A stretch of 59,264 nucleotides of DNA from Lentisphaerota bacterium (GCA_015061775.1 SUVY01000009.1:1-59264); one strand, 5' to 3'. Positions 18,613 through 27,471 are shown, counted from the first letter of the stretch. The notes: generated by a model not told the origin, from the letters alone. Made by a program: numbers and translations.

Positions 18613-19284
18613 ATGCGGGCAAAACATTTTGAGTTCACCCTGATAGAATTGGTGGTGGCTATCGCGATCATAGCGATATCGGCAACGATGGCAACTACCT
18701 ATTTGAGGGCAGAGTCTCCTGCGCGCGCGCTGGAGAATGCGTCAAGGGAGTTTGAGGCGTTCTGTTCAAGAGTGCGTTACCGCGCAACCGAGGATGGAGA
18801 AGAGTGGAAGGTCTGTTACGAGCCGGAGACCAAAAGTTTTGTAGCGTTCAAAGCGCGGGAGCAGAAATTGGTGCTTCCGGACAGCGAGGATGATACGATC
18901 GACGAAGATGAGGTCGAAGAGGCGGAGCGTCTCCACTACGAAAAGATAAACAGCCGGGAGATGGGAGCGGACGAGAAAGAGGTCAAAGCTCCGACGCTTC
19001 CGGTGCTGAGGTGGAAACTTCCAGAGCGTCTTGAGTTCAACTCCGAGAACCGGAGCGAGAGCGATCTTGCGGTCGATGAGCGGCTGGAGGTGTTCCGTTT
19101 CTACGCAGACGGAGCAGGCGGCGGAGGCAACCGGCTGGTATTTGCCGTCGGAGAGTTGAAGCAGACTTTTTCCGTATCCAAGCTTACCGGGCAGCTTCTG
19201 GTACAGGAGGGCAGTCCCGAAGAGATAGATGAGCGTCTTGAGTCTGATATCGATGATACTCCGGCAGAGGAGACTTCCAGATGA
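18613..19284 (+). CDS. gspH: Minor pseudopilin GspH
   Basis: 223 residues from the ATG at 18613. This start places the basic leader MRAKHFE directly before FTLIELVVAIAIIAISAT, the class III signal and membrane helix. Starting at 18499 would add a 38-residue leader unlike any prepilin. The body is long and very acidic in the middle (PDSEDDTIDEDEVEEAE). GspH is a minor tip pseudopilin. Position -1 is Glu rather than Gly. The ORF overlaps gspI by ATGA. Confidence 0.8.
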   Translation: MRAKHFEFTLIELVVAIAIIAISATMATTYLRAESPARALENASREFEAFCSRVRYRATEDGEEWKVCYEPETKSFVAFKAREQKLVLPDSEDDTIDEDEVEEAERLHYEKINSREMGADEKEVKAPTLPVLRWKLPERLEFNSENRSESDLAVDERLEVFRFYADGAGGGGNRLVFAVGELKQTFSVSKLTGQLLVQEGSPEEIDERLESDIDDTPAEETSR

Positions 19285-19685
19285 GAAGAGCCAACTTCAC
19301 CCTTATTGAGATAGTTGTCGCGCTGGGAATACTTGCCATCGGACTTGGAGGTATGCTCCAGCTTGCAATAAACGCCCAACTCAGAGTCGCCAATGCTATG
19401 GAAAAATGGCAGGATGTCCACGTGGCAACGCAGGCGGCTGAGTATCTTATGCTGATGGATGAACAGAGTACAGAAATTCCGGAGGAGTATTTTCCGTACC
19501 CTGATTATACGCTCAACGCCTACTATGATGACGCGGACGAGCTTCCGGAGGAGTTCAACGGCCTTGAGGGGCAGCTTCCGCTCAAGAAGCTGGTCATCGA
19601 GTTGAGTCGCGAGCGCGACGGCAAGCTGGTGGAAACCATAATAATCGACAAACTGAGCTATGAGGAAGAACTTGAAACGACATAA
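19281..19685 (+). CDS. gspI: Minor pseudopilin GspI
   Basis: 134 residues. The leader MRRAN is followed by FTLIEIVVALGILAIGLGGM, with Asn at -1 instead of Gly. The short body with QLAINAQLRVANAMEKWQDVHVATQAAEYL matches GspI, which nucleates the tip complex with GspJ and GspK. It overlaps the neighbours on both sides (4 nt with gspH, 26 nt with gspJ). Confidence 0.82.
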   Translation: MRRANFTLIEIVVALGILAIGLGGMLQLAINAQLRVANAMEKWQDVHVATQAAEYLMLMDEQSTEIPEEYFPYPDYTLNAYYDDADELPEEFNGLEGQLPLKKLVIELSRERDGKLVETIIIDKLSYEEELETT

Positions 19686-20382
19686 CAGATTTACCCTCAT
19701 AGAGCTGGTGGTCGCAATGGCGGTCATGATCGTGGTCGCCATGATAATCGGAACGGCAGGACACACGTTCTACAACGCTTATACCCGCAGCCTGAGGACA
19801 ACGCGCCTGCTCAAAACCTATATGGCGATCGACCGCATCTGGGATACCTGTGTCCGGAATATGGTTCCGTTCAAGTGGAAGGATGAGGACGGAGCCTCGC
19901 GTTTCATCTTTGAGGGAACAGAAGATACTCTGCTTTTCACAGCGCTGAGACGCGCCCACGGAGACGATCCCAACGGATTGATATTTGTCAAACTTGAAGT
20001 TGAAAATTCCAAGCTGGTGGCAAGGAGCAGCTTTTACCCCATGCGATTCTGGCTTGAGGACGAGGTGACAGATCAGAAAATAGAAAAAGAGATCCTCGCC
20101 GAAAATGTCAAAGAGATAACTTTCGCGTACGCCGAGATGAACAGCGACGGAGACGGCATCGAGTGGTATGAGTCCTGGGAAGAGGAAGAGCACGCAGCGA
20201 TCCCGCTTGCCGTGCGCATGAAGGTCGAGTGGCTCGACGGAAGCGTTGAGTACTGGCTGAGACGCACCGCCGGAGTCGATTTCAAATCCACTTTCGGAAA
20301 CCGTGAAGTGCTGAGTGAAAGTATGACTTCCGGAAACAGCAACAGTAATAACAGCGGCAGCCGCCAGAGGCAGTCAAGATGA
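19660..20382 (+). CDS. gspJ: Minor pseudopilin GspJ
   Basis: 240 residues. The leader MRKNLKRHNR precedes FTLIELVVAMAVMIVVAMII, with Arg at -1 in place of Gly. The body (YTRSLRTTRLLKTYMAIDRIW ... LEDEVTDQKIEKEILAENVKEITFAY ... ADGSVEYWLR-like ending) follows the GspJ pattern in which an acidic beta-rich domain ends with a segment around VRMKVEWLDG. A Ser/Asn-rich tail (SGNSNSNNSGSRQRQ) follows. It overlaps gspK by ATGA. Confidence 0.8.
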   Translation: MRKNLKRHNRFTLIELVVAMAVMIVVAMIIGTAGHTFYNAYTRSLRTTRLLKTYMAIDRIWDTCVRNMVPFKWKDEDGASRFIFEGTEDTLLFTALRRAHGDDPNGLIFVKLEVENSKLVARSSFYPMRFWLEDEVTDQKIEKEILAENVKEITFAYAEMNSDGDGIEWYESWEEEEHAAIPLAVRMKVEWLDGSVEYWLRRTAGVDFKSTFGNREVLSESMTSGNSNSNNSGSRQRQSR

Positions 20383-21377
20383 ACAGACGAAGAGATGAAA
20401 ACGGTTCAGCACTCGTGGCGGTGCTGTGTCTGATATTCACCGCTGGAATCCTGACTACGGCAACTATTGCCATAGCCAAGTCCGGAGCTTTCGATGTCTC
20501 ATCACACCTTGAGTTGCAGAGATCGATATATGTCGCCGAGGGAGCCGGTAACCGGATACAATGGCTGCTTGCCGCCGACCGTTACAGTTATCCCGGAGAG
20601 ACGCTGGGTTATACCGACTATACCGAATATGATTTCGACCGCTATATCGCCGACGGTGTCATCCACAAAATGAACTATTACGGAACTCCGCTGCAGTTCA
20701 CTATCACCGATGCTCTCGGAGGAATGGATTTTTCCGGAACCAATTACCGCAACGCGGTGACTATGCTGACCAACGGCTTTATGTCCGACAGTGATTGGGC
20801 TGAGAAGCTGGAAAAGCTTCAGGCAAAGATCATCGACTATACCGACAGCGATGATAACTTGACTGAGGATGGCATGGAAAAGGGAGAGTATGAAGAGCTG
20901 CTGGCATCTCCGCTTCCGCGCAACGATGGATTTCAGTTCAGGGAGGAGCTGCTGTATATAGATGGATTCCGCGATATCGTTCCGCTGGACAAACACGGAA
21001 GGTTGAGCAGGGTGCGGCTGATACCGCCGGAAAACACAGTGAATACCCGCAGGGCGACCCGACCGAGCCTGTTTACGGCAGACCTGCTCACGCTCCGCAC
21101 ATACGGAAACCTCACCGATGAGGAGGCGCAGGAGGTGCTTGAGGCACTCAATGACTGGAAAGTCAACCGGACGCTGCTTGCCGACAGTCTTGACCCGCTT
21201 CTTCTGGAGGCGCTTTCAAACTTTTCCGGAGAGGAATCCGGATATTACACCGTAGTCATCGAACCCGACGCCGATGAACCGCGGCCGTTCCGCCGCCTGG
21301 TGCAAAGCTACGAAGGCTTTTCGATCGGAGGTCCCGAGAACCAGACCCTCAAATACCTCGAGTGGATGCTGTTTTGA
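20379..21377 (+). CDS. gspK: Minor pseudopilin GspK (tip protein)
   Basis: 332 residues. The leader MNRRRDENG precedes SALVAVLCLIFTAGILTTAT: this protein keeps the Gly before the cleavage site and lacks the Glu at +5, as is normal for GspK. RSIYVAEGAGNRIQWLLAADR and ALGGMDFSGTN with an SAM-like helical insert match the family, which caps the pseudopilus and interacts with substrates. It is the last gene of the secretion operon; no prepilin peptidase (GspO) gene is present in the window. Confidence 0.85.
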   Translation: MNRRRDENGSALVAVLCLIFTAGILTTATIAIAKSGAFDVSSHLELQRSIYVAEGAGNRIQWLLAADRYSYPGETLGYTDYTEYDFDRYIADGVIHKMNYYGTPLQFTITDALGGMDFSGTNYRNAVTMLTNGFMSDSDWAEKLEKLQAKIIDYTDSDDNLTEDGMEKGEYEELLASPLPRNDGFQFREELLYIDGFRDIVPLDKHGRLSRVRLIPPENTVNTRRATRPSLFTADLLTLRTYGNLTDEEAQEVLEALNDWKVNRTLLADSLDPLLLEALSNFSGEESGYYTVVIEPDADEPRPFRRLVQSYEGFSIGGPENQTLKYLEWMLF

Positions 21378-21425
21378 CCCCAACGTTTCGCAAGTGTGAT
21401 AATGCTGCTGTTGTTTTCAAGGTAT

Positions 21426-21449
21426 AAAAAAGCCCGGGGAAACCGGGCT
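21426..21449 (-). terminator. Terminator of the zinc-ribbon membrane protein gene
   Basis: AGCCCGG/CCGGGCT, 7-bp stem with a 5-nt loop (21431-21449). On the minus strand it is followed by TTTTTT, giving a standard intrinsic terminator 27 nt past the minus-strand stop. For the plus-strand gspK transcript it lacks a T-run but may still slow readthrough. Confidence 0.82.
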
Positions 21450-21475
21450 GCTGGATAATTTACTATGGCGTCTTT

Positions 21476-22132
21476 CTACTCTTCTGAATATCTTTTTGCA
21501 TAAAGAACTGTAAGTAAAGCTCCGAAGAGAGATACTCCTCCCCAGATAAAGAAAATAGAGGCTATCGCGTTTTTTTGGATCATACGGTGGGTCGCAGCTG
21601 TGTTTTCCACCAAGGTTATGGTGTTTTTTGCGCAGGCATAGCCGGATTCTCCGATAGTAACACTTCCCTCATAGTTTGAGGAGGGTTTTGCCGCATAACT
21701 GCTCGCGTAGGCTTTGGAGGCTTTTACCGTTGAATATGTTCCCATCGAAAAGCAGGTCAATGCGGCAATGACAAACAGCCAGAACAATATTTTCCAACTT
21801 CCGTTGTGGCGATTTGTATTATTTCCTAAGTTCTGCATTCCAGCTTTTGCAAACATCTGCTGCTGCATTTGCGCTCTGGCATGGGCTTCAGCTTGTATTT
21901 TTGCCCGTTCCATCTCCTCTGCTTTTGCCCTTTGCATTGCTTCTTTCTGGGCTTTTGCGTTGGCTTCTGCCTGCATTTTGGCTCTGACTTGTTCAATTAT
22001 TTGCGGTTGAACCTGTTGTCCTGCGATAAATGGTTGTTTGCAACTCGGACACTCCAATTCGAGACCTTCCCAGTTATCCTGCGCCTGCAATGCGGCTCCG
22101 CAGAAGGGACAGTTAATTAAAATCTCAGCCAT
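21476..22132 (-). CDS. Zinc-ribbon, coiled-coil membrane protein of unknown function
   Basis: 218 residues. An N-terminal zinc ribbon (Cys8, Cys11, Cys28, Cys31 in CPFC/CPSC) is followed by a long Ala/Lys/Glu/Gln helix (about 40-100) likely to be a coiled coil, a first membrane helix (114-133), a polar loop of about 55 residues and a second membrane helix (190-211). AAGGA lies about 11 nt before the start. The domain order suggests a membrane-anchored adaptor with the zinc ribbon in the cytosol. I do not recognise a named family. Confidence 0.72.
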   Translation of the reverse strand: MAEILINCPFCGAALQAQDNWEGLELECPSCKQPFIAGQQVQPQIIEQVRAKMQAEANAKAQKEAMQRAKAEEMERAKIQAEAHARAQMQQQMFAKAGMQNLGNNTNRHNGSWKILFWLFVIAALTCFSMGTYSTVKASKAYASSYAAKPSSNYEGSVTIGESGYACAKNTITLVENTAATHRMIQKNAIASIFFIWGGVSLFGALLTVLYAKRYSEE

Positions 22133-22281
22133 TTGTTTTTTCCTTGTTTAAGACCATTGATACAGATTTTGGAAGACACAATAAATATAACACGCACGGC
22201 GTATTTTGTCAACAGTTGTGTAACAAAATGATTCTGTTTGCAATAAAATCAAGCTGATTATGCTTTTTTACCCTGTCTTCT

Positions 22282-22309
22282 TTGCTTTTTGCGTTTTGTC
22301 TGCTATATT
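22282..22309 (+). promoter_or_regulatory. Promoter of the first MATE gene
   Basis: TTGCTT (22282-22287), 16-nt spacer, TATATT (22304-22309) within TGCTATATTAT. It lies inside the longest possible reading frame, which argues that translation starts at 22351 rather than 22282. Confidence 0.65.
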
Positions 22310-22350
22310 ATACACCCGTCTTTAAACTGTACGATAGCAATTGGATTTTT

Positions 22351-23709
22351 ATGGATAACTATTATGAATTCGATAAACAGGGCTGTTACTCTTACCGAAA
22401 AATAGCCTTTGTTACTATTCCCATCCTTCTGAGTATGCTCATGGAGCACATTATCGGTATGACCGATACAGCCTTTCTCGGCAGGGTAAGCGAAGTGGCT
22501 CTCGGTGCCTCCGCACTCGGAAGTGTCTATTTCCTCGCATTTTTTGTCCTCGGATCAGGTTTCAGCTTCGGAGCCCAGATACTCATCGCCCGCCGCAACG
22601 GAGAGAAAAACTTTCAGCGCGCAGGTGAGATATGTTATGCCGGAGCATTTTTTCTCGTTATCATTTCTGTCCTGCTGGTTGCCGCCATCAAATATCTTTC
22701 TCCTGTACTTCTTCCATACATGATAAAGTCAAAGGACGTCTGCCGGGCAACGATAGAGTATCTCGACTGGAGAATATACGGTCTCTTCTTCACCTTTATT
22801 ACAGGAGTGTTCCGCGCCTTCTACGTCGGCATCGCCAGAACCAAAATACTTACATACAGTTCGATCGCGATGGTATTGTCCAATGTGCTGCTTAACTACG
22901 CTCTTATTTTCGGAAAATACGGAATGCCTCAAATGGGGATTTCCGGAGCTGCTCTCGCGTCAAGTATTGCCGAAGCTATCGCATTTTTGTTTTACGTATT
23001 CTACACCCTGAAATACACCGATCTCAAAAAATACGGTTTCAATAAATGGAGAGCAGCTTTCGATCGCGGAATATTGAAAAATGTCTTTTCAGTATCCTCA
23101 TGGATGATGCTCCAGCCCTTTCTGTCGATTTCGGTATGGTTCTTCTTCTTTATCGCGGTCGAGCGTCTGGGAGAAAGACAGCTCGCTGTGGTAAACCTTG
23201 CAAGGGCATTGTCAGCACTTCCCTTTATCGTAGTCCACGCTTATGCGGTCACCGCCAATACGCTGGTCAGCAATCTTATCGGTGAGGGAAAAACTCATCA
23301 GGTGTGGCACCTCATCCGCAAAATACTGTTTCTTGCTTACACAAGCGTTACTCCCATGCTGATAATATTTGCCTTCTTCCCGGAGCTTTGCCTCGGAATA
23401 TATACCGATAATACATCGCTTATTTCGGCATCAGTGAGTGTCATATATGTTATGTGTGCGGCAAGTTTTCTCCAGATCGGAGCATTTGTCCTGTTCAACT
23501 CCATGTCCGGAACAGGAGCCGTCAAGATGACCGTCCTGATCGAATCTGTGACGCTCTTCATCTACTGTATATTCGTGTGGATGGTCATTATCCGGATGCG
23601 TCCCACTCCGGCTGTGGCGTGGGGAGCTGAAATATTGTATCAGGGCATCATGATCGTACTCTGCCTGATATATATGCTGCGCGGAAACTGGAAAAACAAA
23701 GCTCTTTGA
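22351..23709 (+). CDS. MATE family efflux transporter
   Basis: About 452 residues with twelve predicted membrane helices. It belongs to the multidrug and toxic compound extrusion family, which exports cationic drugs or metabolites using Na+ or H+ gradients. Family features include PILLSMLMEHIIGMTDTAFLG near the N-terminus, the mid-protein GISGAALASSIAEA and the second-half repeat after LGERQLAVVNLARAL. The ATG at 22351 (MDNYYEF) is chosen because a promoter lies between it and the upstream ATG at 22282; the ribosome site (TTGGA) is weak. Its stop is only 4 nt from the convergent enolase stop. Substrate unknown. Confidence 0.88.
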   Translation: MDNYYEFDKQGCYSYRKIAFVTIPILLSMLMEHIIGMTDTAFLGRVSEVALGASALGSVYFLAFFVLGSGFSFGAQILIARRNGEKNFQRAGEICYAGAFFLVIISVLLVAAIKYLSPVLLPYMIKSKDVCRATIEYLDWRIYGLFFTFITGVFRAFYVGIARTKILTYSSIAMVLSNVLLNYALIFGKYGMPQMGISGAALASSIAEAIAFLFYVFYTLKYTDLKKYGFNKWRAAFDRGILKNVFSVSSWMMLQPFLSISVWFFFFIAVERLGERQLAVVNLARALSALPFIVVHAYAVTANTLVSNLIGEGKTHQVWHLIRKILFLAYTSVTPMLIIFAFFPELCLGIYTDNTSLISASVSVIYVMCAASFLQIGAFVLFNSMSGTGAVKMTVLIESVTLFIYCIFVWMVIIRMRPTPAVAWGAEILYQGIMIVLCLIYMLRGNWKNKAL

Positions 23710-23713
23710 ACCA

Positions 23714-24994
23714 TCAAAGTCCGAAACGCGAAGTAAATCCGAGCTGCTCTTCTATCCTGAGAAGCTGATTGTATTTTGCTGTGCGCTCTCCGCGGGCGAC
23801 CGAACCAGCCTTTATCTGTCCGGAATTCACCGCGACGGCAAGGTCGGCGATGAAGCTGTCGGAGGTCTCTCCTGAGCGGTGACTGATGATGGTTTTGTAT
23901 CCGGCGTATTGTGCAGTCCTCACGGCATCGAGCGTTTCGGTCAGCGTTCCTATCTGATTGGGTTTTATCAGGACGGCATTTGCCGCTTTTGAGCCGATTC
24001 CCCGTTCGATGCGTTCGACATTGGTGACAAACAGATCGTCGCCGACAAGCTGGACTGAGGCTCCGAGTCTCCGGGTAAGTTCGCTCCAGTTTTCCCAGTC
24101 CTCTTCGGCGAGGCCGTCTTCGATCGAGTCTATCGGATAGCGGTCAGTCAGCATGGTAAGATATTCGATCTGTTCTTCGGCGGAAAACAGAGCTCCGTGT
24201 TCTCCCTCGAATTTGCGGTAATCATAAAGCTGGCGTTTTTCGTCGTAAAATTCGTTTGCGGCGCAGTCGAGGGCGATCGATATCTCTTCTCCCGGAGTAT
24301 ATCCAGCCTTGTCGATGGCTTCGAGAAGAAGCTCTATTGCGCGGACAGCGCCTCCCTCAAAAGCCGGAGCAAATCCGCCTTCGTCTCCGGAAAGGGTGCA
24401 GAGTCCTTCCTTCTTGAGTATCTCTTTCAATGAGTAGAATACTTCGACTCCGGCTCTCAGCGCGTCTGAGAAATTTGGGAAACCTTTGGGGCGTATCATA
24501 AACTCCTGAAATGCGAGTTTTGCGTCTGAGTGGCGTGCTCCGTTGAGGATATTCATCATGGGAACGGGAATTACTTTTGCATTGACTCCTCCCAGGTAGC
24601 GGTAGAGCGGAAGTCCAAGCTCATCAGCTGCCGCGCGGGCGACGGCGAGCGATACTCCGAGAGTTGCATTGGCTCCGAGCTTCTCTTTTTCGGCAGTACC
24701 GTCAAGATCGATCAGCGTGGAGTCGATCCCGTTTTGATCGAGTGCGTCCATTCCGGCGAGTTCAGGGGAGATGAGTTCTTCTATGTTTTCCACCGCCCGC
24801 AGAACGCCTTTACCGTTATAGCGGGTGCGGTCTCCGTCCCTCAGTTCAAGGGCTTCAAAACTTCCGGCAGACGCTCCGGAAGGGACAGAGGCTCTTCCGA
24901 CGGTTCCGGATTCAAGTTCGACTTCGACTTCGACGGTGGGATTTCCCCGTGAATCGAGGATCTCTCTTGCGTAAACATTTTTGATATCAGACAT
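23714..24994 (-). CDS. eno: Enolase
   Basis: Glycolytic enzyme converting 2-phosphoglycerate to phosphoenolpyruvate, 426 residues as usual. Visible landmarks: [47 protein letters not shown] (substrate His region), [10 protein letters not shown], metal ligands in [11 protein letters not shown] and [21 protein letters not shown] (catalytic Lys) and SHRSGETSD. The start at 24994 ([13 protein letters not shown]) is preferred to 25057: GGAGGTG lies 6 nt before it, and the longer form would add a non-homologous 21-residue leader. Also common as a degradosome-associated or surface protein, but nothing here indicates this. Confidence 0.97.
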   Translation of the reverse strand: MSDIKNVYAREILDSRGNPTVEVEVELESGTVGRASVPSGASAGSFEALELRDGDRTRYNGKGVLRAVENIEELISPELAGMDALDQNGIDSTLIDLDGTAEKEKLGANATLGVSLAVARAAADELGLPLYRYLGGVNAKVIPVPMMNILNGARHSDAKLAFQEFMIRPKGFPNFSDALRAGVEVFYSLKEILKKEGLCTLSGDEGGFAPAFEGGAVRAIELLLEAIDKAGYTPGEEISIALDCAANEFYDEKRQLYDYRKFEGEHGALFSAEEQIEYLTMLTDRYPIDSIEDGLAEEDWENWSELTRRLGASVQLVGDDLFVTNVERIERGIGSKAANAVLIKPNQIGTLTETLDAVRTAQYAGYKTIISHRSGETSDSFIADLAVAVNSGQIKAGSVARGERTAKYNQLLRIEEQLGFTSRFGL

Positions 24995-25065
24995 AATAAC
25001 ACCTCCACGGAATTCAAGATACAGCTTCTCAGGAGATAATTCAAGTGAAAAGCGCAAAAATCCGC

Positions 25066-25093
25066 ATTATATTTCCAAAAGCCGGGATTTGAA
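25066..25093 (-). promoter_or_regulatory. Candidate enolase promoter
   Basis: On the minus strand: TTCAAA (25093-25088), 16-nt spacer, TATAAT (25071-25066). The -10 is consensus and the -35 weak. It is back to back with the psd promoter, the two -35 boxes being 10 nt apart, so a regulator binding between them could affect both. Confidence 0.5.
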
Positions 25094-25103
25094 CTGAATT
25101 GCG

Positions 25104-25131
25104 TTGAAATATTCCGGAAACATGCTATATT
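25104..25131 (+). promoter_or_regulatory. Promoter of the phosphatidylserine decarboxylase gene
   Basis: TTGAAA (25104-25109), 16-nt spacer, TATATT (25126-25131) within TGCTATATTAT. It predicts a transcript start near 25138 and a leader of about 218 nt. Confidence 0.65.
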
Positions 25132-25137
25132 ATCCTC

Positions 25138-25355
25138 AATATTTGGTATTGTCCCAATTTTTGTGAAAACTTTTCAAAACAGATGAGAAACAATATTTTG
25201 TCATACGATATGTTTTGTCAACATACGCAAAACGCTTGTCAGCACCGGTGGATGCAAGGCGCGAGATTGACCGCGGGGCGCCGCCGCCGTTCAGATTGTC
25301 TCACAACATTTGAGACACTAACCAATATTTATATCTATTATAGAAAGGTGACATT
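25138..25355 (+). other. Long 5' leader of psd with small hairpins
   Basis: About 218 nt without a plausible gene. Hairpins seen: TATGTT/AACATA (25209-25225) and TGTCTCA/TGAGACA (25297-25317, 7 bp, 7-nt loop). Between them is a GC-rich block (25251-25290) unlike its AT-rich surroundings. No match to a riboswitch class is apparent to me. Confidence 0.4.
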
Positions 25356-26255
25356 TTGAAAGAGCAGGCATCCTCAGGAATAATACTTATCGACCGCCGC
25401 ACCGGAGAACAGGTGAAAGAGACGGTTTTCGGTGACTCGACTTTGAAATTCGTTTACGAGACGCTTCTCGGCAGAACGCTGTGGGGAATTCTTTTCAACA
25501 GCTGTTTCCTGTCGTCGGCGCTCGGGTGGTTTTACGACCGTCCTGGCTCAAAAAAGAGTATTGGTAAACTTGCGTCGGTTCCGGGATGTGCTCCGGAAGA
25601 GGCGGAGTTTCCTGTAAGTCAGTATGGCTCATTCAATGACTTTTTCACCCGCAAGTTGAAAGTTGGAGCGCGTCCTTTTGAAGCGGAACAGAATAAACTC
25701 GCGTCTCCTGCTGACGGAAGAGTGCTGGTGTATGAGGATCTCGGATTCGATGACCCCGTTCCGGTAAAAGGAGCGAAACGCACCATCCGCGAGCTCTGCC
25801 GCGGAGCGTTTGACGCAGAGCGTCTCGCGGTCGCTGTGGTGAGACTTGCTCCGGTGGATTATCACCGTTACCATTTTCCGTGTGATTGCGTGCAGGAGTC
25901 CGCTCCGGAGGTGTTTTCCGGAAAATACCATTCTGTAAACCCCGTCGCTCTTGTGAAACGCCCTGATCTTTACGTTGAAAACACCCGCCAGATAACCCGG
26001 CTCGCTTCGGAAGTTTTCGGAAACTTCTGTTTTATCGAAGTCGGAGCCTTTGGCGTCGGCTCCATCGTGCAGACTTCAACTCCCGGAACCCACCTCAAAC
26101 AGGACGAAAAGGGGTATTTTAAATTTGGAGGCTCGACCGTCATACTGGTTTTTGACAACTCCAAACTCAAGTGGTCGGAAGATCTGCTTGAAAACAGTAA
26201 AGCCGGTTTCGAGACCCTCATCCGCTGCGGAGAAACAATAGGATTTCACTCCTGA
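25356..26255 (+). CDS. psd: Phosphatidylserine decarboxylase proenzyme
   Basis: Pyruvoyl enzyme forming phosphatidylethanolamine at the inner membrane, 299 residues. It has the catalytic SPADGRVLVYED and PVDYHRYHFP motifs and, near the C-terminus, FGGSTVILVF, where self-cleavage at Gly-Ser of GST makes the beta chain and the pyruvoyl alpha chain. The length and FNDFFTRKLKVGARPF fit the longer PSD subfamily. The start is a TTG at 25356 with AAAGGTG just upstream; there is no in-frame ATG near the N-terminus. With pgsA at 38.9 kb it covers part of phospholipid synthesis. Confidence 0.93.
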   Translation: MKEQASSGIILIDRRTGEQVKETVFGDSTLKFVYETLLGRTLWGILFNSCFLSSALGWFYDRPGSKKSIGKLASVPGCAPEEAEFPVSQYGSFNDFFTRKLKVGARPFEAEQNKLASPADGRVLVYEDLGFDDPVPVKGAKRTIRELCRGAFDAERLAVAVVRLAPVDYHRYHFPCDCVQESAPEVFSGKYHSVNPVALVKRPDLYVENTRQITRLASEVFGNFCFIEVGAFGVGSIVQTSTPGTHLKQDEKGYFKFGGSTVILVFDNSKLKWSEDLLENSKAGFETLIRCGETIGFHS

Positions 26256-26366
26256 TCCGAGTCGTGTGTCATGCGTCAATATCTGCCGTTGACGTGTGAT
26301 TTTGAGTGTTTGATAAAAAAAACATGAAAAAATCTGCTGTTTTTGAAAAAAAGTAGCCGGAGTGAT

Positions 26367-26395
26367 TTGAAAAAATCAAAAACCGCTGTTATTTT
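26367..26395 (+). promoter_or_regulatory. Candidate promoter of the EIIA gene
   Basis: TTGAAA (26367-26372), 17-nt spacer, TATTTT (26390-26395), giving a leader of about 95 nt. The rest of the 245-nt spacer after psd shows nothing else notable. Confidence 0.5.
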
Positions 26396-26499
26396 AAGGT
26401 TTAGTAAATAACTTTTTTTGTGCGGGACATGGAGCGTTCCAGTCCGGAAACAGAAATAAGGTAATTGCAAACGATATCGTTTTTTACGGAGAATATTTT

Positions 26500-26958
26500 A
26501 TGAAGTACGATTTCACTCAGTATGTGAGCAAGGACTCTGTGATGACTTTGAACGGCAAAAACAAGCTCGAAGTCCTCGACAGCATGATCAGCCGTGCCGC
26601 TGATCTCACCAAGCTCGACCGCGACACGATTTTCCGTCTGGTTTGGAAACGTGAGCAGATGATGACCACCGGTGTCGGCGGAATGCTGGCTCTGCCCCAC
26701 ATCCGCGTCAATGATATCCTGCACCCCTACGTGCTCATCGGAGTCTGCGAGAACGAGATCACCGATTATCAGGGACAGGATGACAAACCGGTCAGAGTCA
26801 TTGTCTTTACCATCGCTCCCGACGAGGATCAGGAGGCTTATCTGCAGCTTCTCAGCGGTATTTCACGCCGCTTCCGCAACGCTGAAATCATCGACCAGCT
26901 CATCGACTCTGTAGGCAACACCGTGAGCATGTACGAACTGGTCACCGCAGAGGCGTAA
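26500..26958 (+). CDS. PTS EIIA type-2 domain protein (PtsN-like)
   Basis: 152 residues forming one PTS_EIIA_2 domain. The phosphorylated histidine is His67 in MLALPHIRV, matching the conserved ALPH site. No EIIB or EIIC domain is encoded nearby, so this is more likely a regulatory protein of the nitrogen-PTS (PtsN) type than a sugar transporter component. It is followed after 8 nt by a zinc-ribbon protein, and the pair probably forms an operon. Its control targets cannot be read from the sequence. Confidence 0.82.
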   Translation: MKYDFTQYVSKDSVMTLNGKNKLEVLDSMISRAADLTKLDRDTIFRLVWKREQMMTTGVGGMLALPHIRVNDILHPYVLIGVCENEITDYQGQDDKPVRVIVFTIAPDEDQEAYLQLLSGISRRFRNAEIIDQLIDSVGNTVSMYELVTAEA

Positions 26959-26966
26959 TAGATACT

Positions 26967-27356
26967 ATGAGCGATAATGCATCCCCGGGAAGCAAGGCTT
27001 TCATCGAATTCAAATGTCCCTCAGGCGACTGTGACGGAGTTTTCCGTCTGACCCTTGAAAACATGTCGCAGCCGGGATATCAGGCGGTGTGTCCTGTGTG
27101 TCATACTCCGTTTGAGTTCGATGAGGTGCTTCGCAGTAAACTTGCGAGGATGCTTAACCTGATTGTTGTCATCCGTGACAGCGAAGACCTGCTCGGCGAC
27201 GCGATGATTTCGGTCAACGTCGCCGGCGGCAGTGTAAAAATACCTTATGCGATGATGCTGACCCGTTTGAACACGGTAATAACTCTTGATCTCGGTGGAA
27301 CTAAAACGGATTTTCATCTCAGAGTGGAACCGTCCGGAGCAGAGATGTTCCGGTAA
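26967..27356 (+). CDS. Small zinc-ribbon protein of unknown function
   Basis: 129 residues. Cys17 and Cys22 (CPSGDC) with Cys42 and Cys45 (CPVC) form a probable zinc ribbon with an unusual C-x4-C first knuckle. The C-terminal half is beta-rich (SVNVAGGSVKIPYAMML, VITLDLGGTKTDFHLRV). No signal peptide or membrane helix is present. It is co-transcribed with the EIIA-like gene and ends before a terminator. I cannot place it in a named family. Confidence 0.7.
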   Translation: MSDNASPGSKAFIEFKCPSGDCDGVFRLTLENMSQPGYQAVCPVCHTPFEFDEVLRSKLARMLNLIVVIRDSEDLLGDAMISVNVAGGSVKIPYAMMLTRLNTVITLDLGGTKTDFHLRVEPSGAEMFR

Positions 27357-27381
27357 ACGGTCATTGAAAAAGATATTCAGC

Positions 27382-27417
27382 AGGCGTCTTCAGGTGGGTA
27401 ACACAGGACGCCTTTTT
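27382..27417 (+). terminator. Intrinsic terminator before secA
   Basis: AGGCGTC (27382-27388) pairs with GACGCCT (27407-27413), followed by TTTT. The loop is long (18 nt). It ends the EIIA/zinc-ribbon operon. Confidence 0.7.
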
Positions 27418-27471
27418 GCTTTAAATAGAGAAAATAGTGCTAAAAACATATAAAATACAAGGTGGTAATGC

